DNA of 64,000 nt from JADFRG01 sp964590515. Its GTDB lineage: Bacteria; Chloroflexota; Anaerolineae; Anaerolineales; E44-bin32. Shown here one piece after another: positions 43,204 to 51,975 of the stretch; within the stretch, counting starts at the first letter, position 1; the number at the start of each line of letters is the position of its first letter. The position numbers and the translations under genes are program-made. The stretch covers positions 1 through 64,000 of the forward strand of contig CAZPZD010000003.1 in NCBI GenBank assembly GCA_964590515.1, in the 5' to 3' direction. The notes below the pieces were generated by a model that was given only the letters and a program-made list of their open reading frames with translations, did not search any database and had not been told where the DNA came from.

Positions 43204-43788
43204 TCAGCCGGCCGGTGAGGGCTCTCGTTTGAGCTTGTCCGCGTAGCGTTTGCGGAATTTGGCCAGCTTCGGATCGATCACGATTCGGCAGTACCCGGCG
43301 GATGGATTGTCGTCGTAGTAGTCCTGATGGTAGTCCTCGCCAAGGTAGTAGGAGCGGAAAGGCTGGACCTGGGTCACGATCGGCGAATCCCACACCCCTC
43401 CCGCCTGTAGTTCACGAATGAGCGAGTCAGCGGCCTCCTGCTGCTCAGGGCCGTGATACAGCACCAGCGAACGGTACTGCGTCCCGAAATCCGCGCCCTG
43501 CTGATTCGGGGTCGTGGGGTCATGGACCGAGAAGAAGACTTCCAGGATCTCCCGATAGCTGATGACTTGCGGGTCAAATTCGATCTGGACGACCTCGGCG
43601 TGGCCGGTCCTTCCGCTGCTAACCTGGCGATAGCTAGGATCGGCCTGCTCCCCACCGGCATATCCGACCGTGACCTTGTGGACTCCGTTCAGGGCCTCAA
43701 AGACCGGTTCAAAACACCAAAAACACCCGCCACCCAGCGTCGCGATTTCCGAATTTGTAGGGGCGGCTGGAGCTTCCGGGGATGCCAT
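43204..43788 (-). CDS. msrA: Peptide methionine sulfoxide reductase MsrA
   Basis: A 194-residue repair enzyme reducing the S-form of methionine sulfoxide. The active site GGGCFWCFEPVFEALNGV holds the catalytic Cys, followed by VTVGYAGGEQADPSYRQVSSG, GHAEVVQIEFDP and the PTTPNQQGADFGTQYRS segment. EDYHQDYYDDNP near the end is the family glutamate/tyrosine region. GGAGG lies upstream of ATG 43788. The start is 49 bases from the scaffold gap, so its promoter may be in the gap. Confidence 0.95.
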   Translation of the reverse strand: MASPEAPAAPTNSEIATLGGGCFWCFEPVFEALNGVHKVTVGYAGGEQADPSYRQVSSGRTGHAEVVQIEFDPQVISYREILEVFFSVHDPTTPNQQGADFGTQYRSLVLYHGPEQQEAADSLIRELQAGGVWDSPIVTQVQPFRSYYLGEDYHQDYYDDNPSAGYCRIVIDPKLAKFRKRYADKLKREPSPAG

Positions 43789-43836
43789 CGAGCGGTTGCC
43801 TCCGTTCTCAGTGGCGAGCGCGGCGCGTGGTCGGGT

Positions 43837-43936
43837 NNNNNNNNNNNNNNNNNNNNNNNNNNNNNNNNNNNNNNNNNNNNNNNNNNNNNNNNNNNNNNNN
43901 NNNNNNNNNNNNNNNNNNNNNNNNNNNNNNNNNNNN
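43837..43936. other. Assembly gap of 100 N
   Basis: A second placeholder gap of exactly 100 undetermined bases, between msrA and the ADP-ribosylglycohydrolase gene. No open frame at either edge clearly enters it. Confidence 0.99.
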
Positions 43937-43981
43937 GCCGCGATCGCGGGCCGATTCTACCCGACCCAGCTTGCGAAAGGA

Positions 43982-44854
43982 TTATCGGCCGAGCTCGAAT
44001 TCGGCCGGGAGGGGCTCTCGAGCCCGGATCCAGGGCTCCGGAATGTCGGCGGAGAGTCCGACGATACTGCCGACGATCGCGCAGGTCGTGTCCCGGTCGC
44101 CGCCGCCGGCGACTGTAGTCCACATCGCGCTCTCGAAGTCGAAACCGTGATGGGCTGCGACCCAGAGGCAGAAAGGCACCGTGTCGAAGGCCGCAATCTC
44201 ATAACCGGTCCCGAGCGTGCTGACCGCCCTCCCGTGCTCCTCCGGCCCGATGGTGCGGGCCTCCTCGATTTTTTCTCGGGTCCGAGTGGGCGGCAGGCGG
44301 GCGATCACCTGCGACAGGAAATCACTGCTCGCAAGGGCCAGCTTGAAGGGTGCCATGGCGGCCGCGGCCGCCACCGCGATCGCACCGGCCTGGCCTTCCA
44401 GGTGGGAGTGGGTGACGACCGCCGATCGTTGGGCTTCAAGCGCGGCCCGCTCCGGATCGCCCCAGAAGTAGCCCCCGATCGGCCCGGCCCGCATCGCGGC
44501 CCCGTTCCCGTACGATCCGCCGTCGAAGAGGCGTGGGGCTTCTACCTCCCAGCTCGCGCCTTCGGCATAGTGCGAAAGCAGCCGGACCGCCCCGCCCCCG
44601 TACCCCCGTTGGGGATCCTGGCGAAAGCGCTCGGCGAAGCTCGCGGCCAGGACATCCTGCTCGATGGCGCGGTGGTCTCTCAACACCTCCACGATCGAGA
44701 GGGCCATGGCGGTGTCGTCGGTCCAGGGCCACGGAGTCGGAGGGAGCTCGCGCCGGCCGATGGCCTCCCACGGCAGGCGGAAGAATTGCTCGCCAAACGC
44801 ATCCCCGACTGAGAGGCCGGCAAGCGAGAGCAGTGCTCGATCCAAGTCCCCCAT
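43982..44854 (-). CDS. ADP-ribosylglycohydrolase family protein
   Basis: A 290-residue member of the DraG / ARH family, which removes ADP-ribose from proteins or small molecules using two Mg ions. Metal-site motifs are GLSVGDAFGEQF near the start, WTDDTAMALSIVEVL, and GGGDRDTTCAIVGSIVGL near residue 250. GNGAAMRAGPIGGYFW is the central signature. The target is unknown; no toxin or ADP-ribosyltransferase is visible next to it, though the scaffold gap borders it. Confidence 0.92.
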   Translation of the reverse strand: MGDLDRALLSLAGLSVGDAFGEQFFRLPWEAIGRRELPPTPWPWTDDTAMALSIVEVLRDHRAIEQDVLAASFAERFRQDPQRGYGGGAVRLLSHYAEGASWEVEAPRLFDGGSYGNGAAMRAGPIGGYFWGDPERAALEAQRSAVVTHSHLEGQAGAIAVAAAAAMAPFKLALASSDFLSQVIARLPPTRTREKIEEARTIGPEEHGRAVSTLGTGYEIAAFDTVPFCLWVAAHHGFDFESAMWTTVAGGGDRDTTCAIVGSIVGLSADIPEPWIRAREPLPAEFELGR

Positions 44855-44878
44855 CCGCGCGAACTCAGGCCCCGCAGC

Positions 44879-45208
44879 TCATTTGGCAGGCAGGCTCAGC
44901 GCGTAATCGACGCCTCGTTTGACCCAGGCCTTCAACTCGGTAGGCTTGGTCAGGACACTCTGATTCACCATGATCCAGCCTTGCGATGGCCGACTCTGAA
45001 AGTCGAATATCCGGGCCCCGGGCTCTTTCAGTGTGGCTTTGGTCTCTTCCTTGGCTATGCGCACCATCATCTCATCGCCGATGACGCCGCAGGCCATGTT
45101 GCCTCGAAGCATGAAGCCGATCCCACCGAACATTTCCCGCTCGGTAAGCCTCGGCTGTTTGCCCAACGTCTTGCGAATCCGATCTGCGAGCTTCTTGTCA
45201 TAAGCCAT
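44879..45208 (-). CDS. TfoX N-terminal domain protein
   Basis: A 109-residue protein of the TfoX/Sxy N-terminal family. It shows RLTEREMFGGIGFMLRGNMACGV, MMVRIAKEE and FDFQSRPSQGWIMVNQ, then KAWVKRGVDYALSLP. In enteric bacteria Sxy activates competence genes, but these short stand-alone versions are widespread and of unknown function. It starts at ATG 45208 behind TAGGAG. A 160-base intergenic stretch upstream (45209-45368) shows nothing notable. Confidence 0.88.
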   Translation of the reverse strand: MAYDKKLADRIRKTLGKQPRLTEREMFGGIGFMLRGNMACGVIGDEMMVRIAKEETKATLKEPGARIFDFQSRPSQGWIMVNQSVLTKPTELKAWVKRGVDYALSLPAK

Positions 45209-45368
45209 CGAGGTCTCCTACTCGGCCGGTGGGTGAGAAGGCGTTAGCCGCGCCTCAGGGGTTTGGAGCTCTTACACGCTGAGCGCCCAGCGGGTGGCCT
45301 CTCCCTCCCGCCCAATACTCTGCCGATCTGAATCCGCGCGGGATCGTCGGCGCGAAGGCTCGGTGCAG

Positions 45369-45907
45369 TCATTCGAGTTGAGCCTTCAGCCGAACGAGGG
45401 CCGCCGACCAGAACTCTTTCATCCGTTCGGCCTGCTTCGGATCAGGGAGCCGGTTGTGCTGAACCACCACTTGAACTTTGCTGGGTCCTTTCGCAGTGAA
45501 GTCCACCGTCACGTCTGATCCGTCTTCCGACCACGTATACCGGATCGATTTGTTGGGGGTCGCTTTTCGGACTTTGAGATCCCGACCTGGCAGCCAGCGC
45601 CGGCGACGTTCGACTCGCTCCAGGCTCTGAAGGCTCGGGCGGCAGACACCTCGATGGTCTTGGAACGGCTGATCTGAAAGCCTCGAGCGGTTTCGTGAAC
45701 CCGCCGGCGCCCGCGGGCTTGTTCGTAGCCGACGGTCACCATTTGGGACCACCAATCGGAAACCCCGAGCTCGTGGTAGAGGTATTTGGCAATGGCCGGA
45801 TGGTTCATGTCGGCCGCTCCCGCCGAGTCGAGCACCGCGAACCACTCCGACCAGCTTTTGCCGGTCTTGGCCCGGACCGCCTCGTCACTGATGCCTGCCA
45901 CCGCCAT
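45369..45907 (-). pseudogene. Frameshifted SRPBCC/AHSA1-like protein
   Basis: One protein is split over two frames. The first frame, from ATG 45907, encodes DEAVRAKTGKSWSEWFAVLD, HPAIAKYLYHELGVSDWWSQM, then KTIEVSAARAFRAWSE near 45625, after which it turns to nonsense and stops. The second frame picks up at about 45620 with RRRRWLPGRDLKVRKATPNK and IRYTWSEDGSDVTVDFTAKGPS, ending at 45369 with FWSAALVRLKAQLE. The frame change fits loss of one base; the site is not a homopolymer. The intact protein would be about 179 residues, an SRPBCC (START-like ligand-binding) protein with a DUF4287-like head. Confidence 0.8.
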
Positions 45908-45926
45908 CAGGACTACCCTCCTCCCC

Positions 45927-46856
45927 TTACAACCAGTCTTTGCGCCAGAAGATTACTAGCAGACCCAACGAAATCGCGATCGAGGCCCCCAGGATCCCGG
46001 CGAAGGCCAGCGGCGATTCGGCGCCTGGCAGCCTCACATTCATGCCATAGACGCTGGCGATGAGGGTGGGCAGGGCGACGAGCAGGGTCACCGAGGTCAG
46101 TAATTTGACGACCGCGTTGAGATTGTTCGAGACGATCGAGGCGAACGCATCCATCATCTGCGCCAGGATGCTCTGGGAAATGTCCACCTGCTCGATGGCC
46201 TGCCGCACCTCGATCAAGACGTCCTCCAGCAGTTCCATTTCCTCCGGATCCCACTGCGAAAGGTTTCCTCGCTGCAGTCGGCCCAAGACCACCTCATTCG
46301 AGCGCAGGGCGGTCGTGAAATAGGTGAGACTCTTCTCAAACTTCAACAGCCCCAGCACTTCCTGATTGCGCAGCGATCGCTGAAGCTGGTCTTCCAGCCG
46401 ATCAACCTGGGCGTTGATCACACTCAGGTTATCCAGGTACTCCTTGGCGAGATACAGCAACATCTGCAGCACGAAGCCGGTTGGGCGATCGGGAGTCATG
46501 CCGCGCAGATTTCGGCTGGCGAAGCCCTGCAGGAATCCAGTAGCCATCGGGACGCTGGTGATGACCAAATCCGTTGTGACGATGATGCTCAGCGGAACCG
46601 TGATGTAGGGAATGTCGGCGGTCGGGCCCTGGGCAAAGGGAAAATGCAGCACGAGCAGGATCGCGTCACCTTCCCGCTCGGCTCGCGGGCGCTCGTTGAG
46701 GTCGAGCATGTGCGATAAGAACTCGGGCGGTACCCCATGCCCCTCTAATGCGGCATGGTCTTGCTCAGTGGGAGCCACCGCGTGTACCCAGCAACCCTGC
46801 CCCACCGTTTCCACCGGCCGCAGCCCCTGTTCGCCATTCTTGTAGATCGTGATCAT
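45927..46856 (-). CDS. corA: CorA-family magnesium/divalent cation transporter
   Basis: A 309-residue channel-type transporter. The cytoplasmic domain is followed by a long helix (AIEQVDISQSILAQMMDAFASIV) and two C-terminal membrane helices with the family signature YGMNV near residue 270. The C-terminus is short and basic (FWRKDWL). It carries Mg2+, Co2+ or related ions. It lies 67 bases downstream of the KimA-like gene on the same strand. Confidence 0.92.
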   Translation of the reverse strand: MITIYKNGEQGLRPVETVGQGCWVHAVAPTEQDHAALEGHGVPPEFLSHMLDLNERPRAEREGDAILLVLHFPFAQGPTADIPYITVPLSIIVTTDLVITSVPMATGFLQGFASRNLRGMTPDRPTGFVLQMLLYLAKEYLDNLSVINAQVDRLEDQLQRSLRNQEVLGLLKFEKSLTYFTTALRSNEVVLGRLQRGNLSQWDPEEMELLEDVLIEVRQAIEQVDISQSILAQMMDAFASIVSNNLNAVVKLLTSVTLLVALPTLIASVYGMNVRLPGAESPLAFAGILGASIAISLGLLVIFWRKDWL

Positions 46857-46923
46857 CAGGTCGCCTCAACCCTCGGGGTAATTCGGATTGGAGTCTATGT
46901 CGAACTCGGAAATTCTGCGGGTC

Positions 46924-48762
46924 TCAGCGGCCGGGGTGGTAGGGAACATCGATGATCACCCGCTGGAAACCCTTGCGGCGCCGGCGGTAGAGCAGGGCGA
47001 CCTTGAGCAACCAGGCGGTCTGGTTGTGCAGCAGGCTTTGCCACCACTTCGCCGGGACGAACTCGGGCAGCACCACGACCGCCGCCTGGCCATCGTTGTA
47101 GCGGGTGTCGACAAGGTCCAGGTAATCCAGCAGTGGGCCGATGACCGAACGATACGGGGAGGGAATGATCACTAACGGGACATCCGGCCACGAGCGGGCC
47201 CACGCCAGTTGTACCTTCTCCCCGGATCCGGGCTCGAGTTCAATATAGGCCGCCGTGACATTCTTGGTGATCGCCCGGGCGAAGTTAACCGCGTCGACGA
47301 CTCCCCGATGGACGCCGGAAATGGGAACTACTGCCCGAATAGGAGCAAACTTCTGAAGCTCAGGGGAGGAGCCCTGGAGGGAGAGCTGCCGGGCCAGCTC
47401 GCGGTAGTGGGAGCGGATCGGAAGGAAGATGCCAACCAGCAGGGGAATCAGCAGGAGGCTGATCCAGGCTCCTTCAGCGAACTTGCTCACACCGACGATC
47501 ACTAACGTCATGCCGGTCAGCAAGGCGCCGGCGCCATTGATCCCGGCTTTCACCCGCCAGTTGCCCTTCCGCTCCCGATACCAATGCACAACCATCCCAA
47601 CCTGGGAGAGTGTGAAAGCCAGAAACACCCCTACCGCGAAAAGCGGGATCAGGGCATGCGTGTCGCCTTGGAATATGACGATGAGGGCGGCCGCGGCGGC
47701 GGTCAGGACCAGGATGCCATTGTTGAATGCCAGCCGATCTCCGAGCGCGGTCAACTGGCGCGGCAGAAAACCATCTCGGGCCAAGATCGAAGCGAGACGC
47801 GGGAAACCGGCAAAGCTGGTGTTGGCGGCCACAACGAGGATTAGCAGGGTGCTCACTTGAATAATGACATAGGCCGGGCCGCTGCCTAACAATCGTCGAG
47901 CCAGCGCCGAGAGTATGGTTTCTTGCGCTGCGGGAACGACGGCCAAGTAGTGGGTCAGGCCGATGCTGCCAGCGAAGAGCACCGCCATCAGGGCAGCCAT
48001 AACAATCAGGGTGATTCCCGCGTTTCTGGATTCGGGGGACCGGAAAGCCGGAACCCCGTTGCTGATTGCCTCGATTCCGGTCAGCGCGGTGCAACCGGCC
48101 GAAAACGTGTGCAGGATCAGCAAGGTTGTCAGCGGTAGTTGCATCGGCAGCGGGGCGGTATCAAAAGATCCCGGCCCCTCGATCAGCGCCCGCACTAGGC
48201 CGTAAGCCAGCATGGGCAGGTAGGTAACCAAGAATAGGTACACCGGAATCGATAGGATCGTGCCGGTCTCGCGGACCCCCCGCAGATTGAGCAATGTGAT
48301 GAGAACCAACCCCAAGAGGGCCAGCGAGACTCGATGAGGCCACAACCCGGGGAACGCCGAAGCGATCGCCGCCACCCCGGCTGTCAGGCTGACGGCCGCG
48401 GTGAGGACGTAATCAATTGAGAGCGCCGATGCCGCGACCAGCCCGGGCAGGGTGCCAAGGTTCTCACGGGCGACGATGTAGGAGCCGCCGCCGGATGGGT
48501 AAGCATGGACTGTCTGAAAGTAGGAAATCGCAACCAGGATGAGCAGGCCGGTGATAGCCAGGCCGATCGGCCAGCTGAGAGCCAGGCCGGCGCTGCCGGC
48601 GACCACCAAGCCAAGAAAGATTTCCTGGTTGGCGTAGGCGATAGACGAGAGCGCATCCGGCGAGAAGGCCGCCAGCGCCCGGACCTTGTTGAGCCGTTCG
48701 GTTGTGAGCTGTTGGGTGGTGAGCGGGGAACCAACCAGCAGATGGCGGAGAGTGCTCAGCAT
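46924..48762 (-). CDS. kimA: KimA-like potassium/proton symporter (APC superfamily)
   Basis: A 612-residue transporter close in length and layout to Bacillus subtilis KimA (YdaO). It has about 12 membrane helices with SPDALSSIAYANQEIFLG, YPSGGGSYIVARENLG and ALSIDYVLTAAVSLTAGVAA. A cytoplasmic C-terminal domain of about 150 residues resembles universal stress proteins (RAVVPISGVHRGVVDAVNFA). KimA imports K+ and is controlled by cyclic di-AMP. I looked upstream for a ydaO-type riboswitch and found none. An amino-acid permease is the alternative reading. Confidence 0.87.
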   Translation of the reverse strand: MLSTLRHLLVGSPLTTQQLTTERLNKVRALAAFSPDALSSIAYANQEIFLGLVVAGSAGLALSWPIGLAITGLLILVAISYFQTVHAYPSGGGSYIVARENLGTLPGLVAASALSIDYVLTAAVSLTAGVAAIASAFPGLWPHRVSLALLGLVLITLLNLRGVRETGTILSIPVYLFLVTYLPMLAYGLVRALIEGPGSFDTAPLPMQLPLTTLLILHTFSAGCTALTGIEAISNGVPAFRSPESRNAGITLIVMAALMAVLFAGSIGLTHYLAVVPAAQETILSALARRLLGSGPAYVIIQVSTLLILVVAANTSFAGFPRLASILARDGFLPRQLTALGDRLAFNNGILVLTAAAAALIVIFQGDTHALIPLFAVGVFLAFTLSQVGMVVHWYRERKGNWRVKAGINGAGALLTGMTLVIVGVSKFAEGAWISLLLIPLLVGIFLPIRSHYRELARQLSLQGSSPELQKFAPIRAVVPISGVHRGVVDAVNFARAITKNVTAAYIELEPGSGEKVQLAWARSWPDVPLVIIPSPYRSVIGPLLDYLDLVDTRYNDGQAAVVVLPEFVPAKWWQSLLHNQTAWLLKVALLYRRRRKGFQRVIIDVPYHPGR

Positions 48763-48880
48763 ATCAGCTCAATCTCCAGTCGGCACGATGCCGGCCCACT
48801 CCACCATGAGCACAACCGCATGCTCGGGTGCTCGGGTCCGGTGCATAACACCTCTGGGAACCACTCTTGAGCCCGCTCGG

Positions 48881-49861
48881 TCATGAACCGCGAAGGTACC
48901 GATCCAACCAGGCCAGGGTGCGGGCCCAGGCATCGGTCGCCGCGGCGGCGTCATAACGCGATCCGGTGTCGTTATGGAAGCCGTGATCGGTGTCGGGATA
49001 GATCACCTTCTCGTAGACTTTGCCCAGCCGCTGCATCTCGGCCTCGATCGGCGGGATGCTCTGGTTGATCCGGTCGTCCCGGCCGGCATAAATCGCCAGC
49101 ACCGCACCCTGGATCGACCCTAACTCGCCCGGGTCGGGATGGGGGCCGTAAAACGGAACCGCTGCGCGGACCTCGGCCAGCCCGATCGCGACTCGCCAGG
49201 TGACCCCGCCGCCGAAACAGAACCCGACCATCCCCACACCCGCTGGCCGGACCTGGGGCTGAGTTCGCAACCAGTGCCAACCATCTGTGAAATCTCTCAC
49301 AAATTGCTCGGGCGGTTGATTGCTCAGCATGCCGGGGATCTGCGAAGAATCGGCGACGGCCGCGGTCCCGCCCTCCCGCGAAAGCAAGTCGACGGCCAGC
49401 CCGACATATCCGGCCGCCGCCAGCCGGCGGGAGACATCCTTGATGTGGTCGGTCAGTCCGCGATTCTCGTGGCACACCAGCACTGCCGGGTGCGGGCCGT
49501 CCCCTGCCGGGCTAGCCAGATAGGCCCGCAATGTTCCGTCAGTCCCTGGGATCTGAACCTCCCCGGTCGCGGTGGAGGGAGTCGACTGCGCGGCCAGTTG
49601 CCCTTCGCCCTCCGAGGAGCCGGTCGGTCGGGCCGAGGAGACGGCGGAGTTCCCGTTGTCTGCGGACTCCGGGACGAGCGTAACCGAGCTGCCGTTCGAA
49701 CCCATCGGCGTACAGGCGGCGAGCAAGGACTCGGCCAGGGTGAGGCTCCCGACAATTCCCGCAATCAACTTGCCCGCCTCCCGGCGGGTCAGCAGCCCCT
49801 GCTCGTAATCCTCCAGGAATTCACTGAGCAGATAGCCTTTGAAGTCCGTGGTCATCCTCAA
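48881..49861 (-). CDS. Dienelactone hydrolase family protein with Tat/lipoprotein-like leader
   Basis: A 326-residue alpha/beta hydrolase. The catalytic triad is Cys in MVGFCFGGGVTWR, Asp in IYAGRDDRINQS and His in PDTDHGFHND. Before the enzyme domain come a leader helix, LLTRREAGKLIAG with twin Arg, a hydrophobic stretch ending SLLAACTP (lipobox-like), and a Ser/Gly/Thr linker. The protein is thus probably exported and lipid-anchored. A GGAGGATTGAGG region precedes ATG 49861. It hydrolyses lactones or esters; the substrate is unknown. Confidence 0.88.
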   Translation of the reverse strand: MRMTTDFKGYLLSEFLEDYEQGLLTRREAGKLIAGIVGSLTLAESLLAACTPMGSNGSSVTLVPESADNGNSAVSSARPTGSSEGEGQLAAQSTPSTATGEVQIPGTDGTLRAYLASPAGDGPHPAVLVCHENRGLTDHIKDVSRRLAAAGYVGLAVDLLSREGGTAAVADSSQIPGMLSNQPPEQFVRDFTDGWHWLRTQPQVRPAGVGMVGFCFGGGVTWRVAIGLAEVRAAVPFYGPHPDPGELGSIQGAVLAIYAGRDDRINQSIPPIEAEMQRLGKVYEKVIYPDTDHGFHNDTGSRYDAAAATDAWARTLAWLDRYLRGS

Positions 49862-49912
49862 TCCTCCAAACGGGACGCTGAACTCCGCTCCATAATACCC
49901 GGTTCACTTGAC

Positions 49913-51220
49913 TTAGCCGTTCGGATCGAGCCGGCCGGCAGGCAGCTCCCGCCCAAACGCGAGAAAGTAAGCCGTCCCTGCCAACCCGAACAAGAATGCG
50001 GCGAGCAGGTTGGTGGTGGGTGAGGCGACCCGTTCGAAGAAGGGTCGCACCAACTGGCCGAGGCCCGGCCCGGCGAAGATCGCACCCGCCGCGGAGGCAT
50101 CCCAGAGCAGCGCCCCTCCGAAGGCGGCCACCGACACGACCACGTCCCGCACCAGGTAATACACTCCGAAAGTTCCGGCCTTCTTCCCCTCCGGGGCCAG
50201 GTCCATGATCAGCGCTTTCCGGGTTGGTTCCCCAAATTCCTTCAAGCCGCGGACCACGAAGGCCAGCGCCAGCGCCCAGAAGCTGTGGGAGACCATGAGC
50301 AAAAGCGGGAACAGGGTGAAGAACCCGAACGTCACCGCGACGTACGGCTTCTTCGTGCTGCGGTCGGCCAGGTACGCCACGGGGATGTAGACCAACACCG
50401 CGGTCGCCATTTCGATAGCGCTGAGCACTCCGAATTGAATCGGGGAGATCCCGTTGAGCTGCACGGCCCACAGCACCACGAACGCGTAGGGGATCTGCTC
50501 GCAAAAGCGGATCAGGATGTCCGAGGTCAGCAGGGTGCGCAGGGCGGGGCTCATAAGCGAGATGGCCCGCAGCGGGTTTCCAATCGGGTTCCGCTCGGGC
50601 CGCTTCAGCTCGGACAGGAAGCGCTGCTGAAGGAGCAAGGAGACGAAACCCAATCCAATGGCTACGGCAAAAGCCAGCCGAATCCCGCCTCGCTCGCCAT
50701 AGAGAGTAATCAGCACTCCACCCAACACCGGCCCCAGCGCCATCGGGATCCTCCGCACCAGCGAGTGCATCGACACCCCCATCGTCCGCTTGGCGCTCGG
50801 TAAGACCTCCGAGACCAGATCCATGGTCGCCGGCAGGGACAAGGCGGTCCAAGAGATGAACAGCATCGAGCCGGCGATTGCGGCCTGCCAGTACGGAAAG
50901 AGGATGACGATGGAGTACCCGGCGATCGCCACCAGGTTGAATACCGCAAGGGCCCGCTTGTGTCCCAGCCGATCGCTGAGATAGCCGCCGGGAAATGAGT
51001 AGAGGGCGCTGAGCAGGTTGTCCAGCCCGTTGAGCAATCCAACCGAAAGTGCCCCACCCCCCAGGGCGACCAGGTAGAGGGGCAGAAAGCGCTCGGCCAG
51101 GTGCTCGCCCAGGCCGACCAGGACGACCATCGTGAGCAGGACAACCATCGGCCGCCGCAGTCCGAGGAAGGAAGCGAGCGCTCGGACCTGTGGGCCACGG
51201 CCGGGAGTCTCGGCGGACAT
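49913..51220 (-). CDS. MFS transporter
   Basis: A 435-residue membrane protein with 12 predicted helices. The loop 2-3 signature is GGYLSDRLGHKRALAVFN, helix 4-5 contains LPATMDLVSEVLPSAKRTMGVSMHSLVRR, and the second half has AYLADRSTKKPYVAV. This is the drug/metabolite exporter type; no cargo can be assigned. ATG 51220 follows a GATAAT box by 7 bases and has no Shine-Dalgarno. Confidence 0.9.
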   Translation of the reverse strand: MSAETPGRGPQVRALASFLGLRRPMVVLLTMVVLVGLGEHLAERFLPLYLVALGGGALSVGLLNGLDNLLSALYSFPGGYLSDRLGHKRALAVFNLVAIAGYSIVILFPYWQAAIAGSMLFISWTALSLPATMDLVSEVLPSAKRTMGVSMHSLVRRIPMALGPVLGGVLITLYGERGGIRLAFAVAIGLGFVSLLLQQRFLSELKRPERNPIGNPLRAISLMSPALRTLLTSDILIRFCEQIPYAFVVLWAVQLNGISPIQFGVLSAIEMATAVLVYIPVAYLADRSTKKPYVAVTFGFFTLFPLLLMVSHSFWALALAFVVRGLKEFGEPTRKALIMDLAPEGKKAGTFGVYYLVRDVVVSVAAFGGALLWDASAAGAIFAGPGLGQLVRPFFERVASPTTNLLAAFLFGLAGTAYFLAFGRELPAGRLDPNG

Positions 51221-51227
51221 CCGGTCT

Positions 51228-51233
51228 ATTATC
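51228..51233 (-). promoter_or_regulatory. -10 element (GATAAT) of the MFS gene
   Basis: On the minus strand GATAAT ends 7 bases before ATG 51220 (AGACCGG between), another apparent leaderless arrangement. Confidence 0.5.
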
Positions 51234-51331
51234 CCGTTACCTGGTTCTGTTCATGGGCGTGAGCCGCGCATGATACCATTCGGTGAACTCGGCCAGGGTT
51301 CGAGCCTTCCGCCTCCTTAGGAGCGCCTACC

Positions 51332-51961
51332 ATGACAGACAAATATCTTGAAAGCCTGCTGGCCCAGAATGAGAAGCTGGTGCTCACAGCCCGCCAGCAC
51401 ACGTTCATCTTGCTGAGCGCGATCGCGGCAGAGATTCTAGTGATCGGATTGATACTGGCTGGGGCAATTGCGCTGACTGCGATGTTTCCGCCGGTCGGAG
51501 CCCTGTCTTTCTTGCTAGTAATCCTGCCGGCCGCCAAAGGGACCTACGATTTCCTCAACTGGCGCCAACTGCAGTTCGTCATCACCAATCGGCGGGTGAT
51601 TCAGATCTCGGGGATCTTCAGCAAGAGGGTCACCGACTCCTCGCTTGAGAAGGTCACCGACGTGCAGATGTCGCAGTCGACCTTCGGCCGGATCTTCAAC
51701 TATGGCGACGTCGAAATTCTGACTGCCAGCGAGCTAGGCGCCAACAACTTTCGGAGAATCGCCAACCCGATCCGCTTTAAGACCGCCATGCTGGACGCTA
51801 AGGAACAAATGGGTTACGGGGAAGGCCCCGGAGCCGACCGGACGTCCCACTCAGACGACATCCCGGCCATCATCGCCAAGCTCGACGGCCTGCGAGCGAA
51901 GGGCGTGATCACCGAGCAGGAATTTCAAGACAAGAAGCGCGACCTGCTCAAGAAGATGTAA
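51332..51961 (+). CDS. PH-domain membrane protein with C-terminal SHOCT domain
   Basis: A 209-residue protein. Two hydrophobic helices (about residues 25-65) are followed by a bacterial PH domain: FVITNRRVIQISGIFSKRVTDSS, then FGRIFNYGDVEILTASELG. The C-terminus AIIAKLDGLRAKGVITEQEF plus DKKRDLLKKM is a SHOCT oligomerisation helix pair. Such proteins sit in the membrane with an unknown, possibly scaffolding role. AGGAGCGCC precedes ATG 51332. Confidence 0.88.
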   Translation: MTDKYLESLLAQNEKLVLTARQHTFILLSAIAAEILVIGLILAGAIALTAMFPPVGALSFLLVILPAAKGTYDFLNWRQLQFVITNRRVIQISGIFSKRVTDSSLEKVTDVQMSQSTFGRIFNYGDVEILTASELGANNFRRIANPIRFKTAMLDAKEQMGYGEGPGADRTSHSDDIPAIIAKLDGLRAKGVITEQEFQDKKRDLLKKM

Positions 51962-51975
51962 TTCGGCGCGAGCCC

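Noticed and set aside
41831..43246. Open frame of 471 codons on the plus strand opposite the aminotransferase
   Set aside because: The opposite strand encodes a complete class III aminotransferase; the antisense frame has no recognisable domain.
43937..43981. TAGAAT-like -10 element next to the second scaffold gap
   Set aside because: No -35 at a suitable distance and the downstream sequence is hidden in N, so it cannot be supported.
48763..48880. Possible ydaO-type cyclic di-AMP riboswitch before kimA
   Set aside because: Reading the minus strand I could not find the conserved core blocks; only an ordinary small hairpin (GAGCA/TGCTC) is present.
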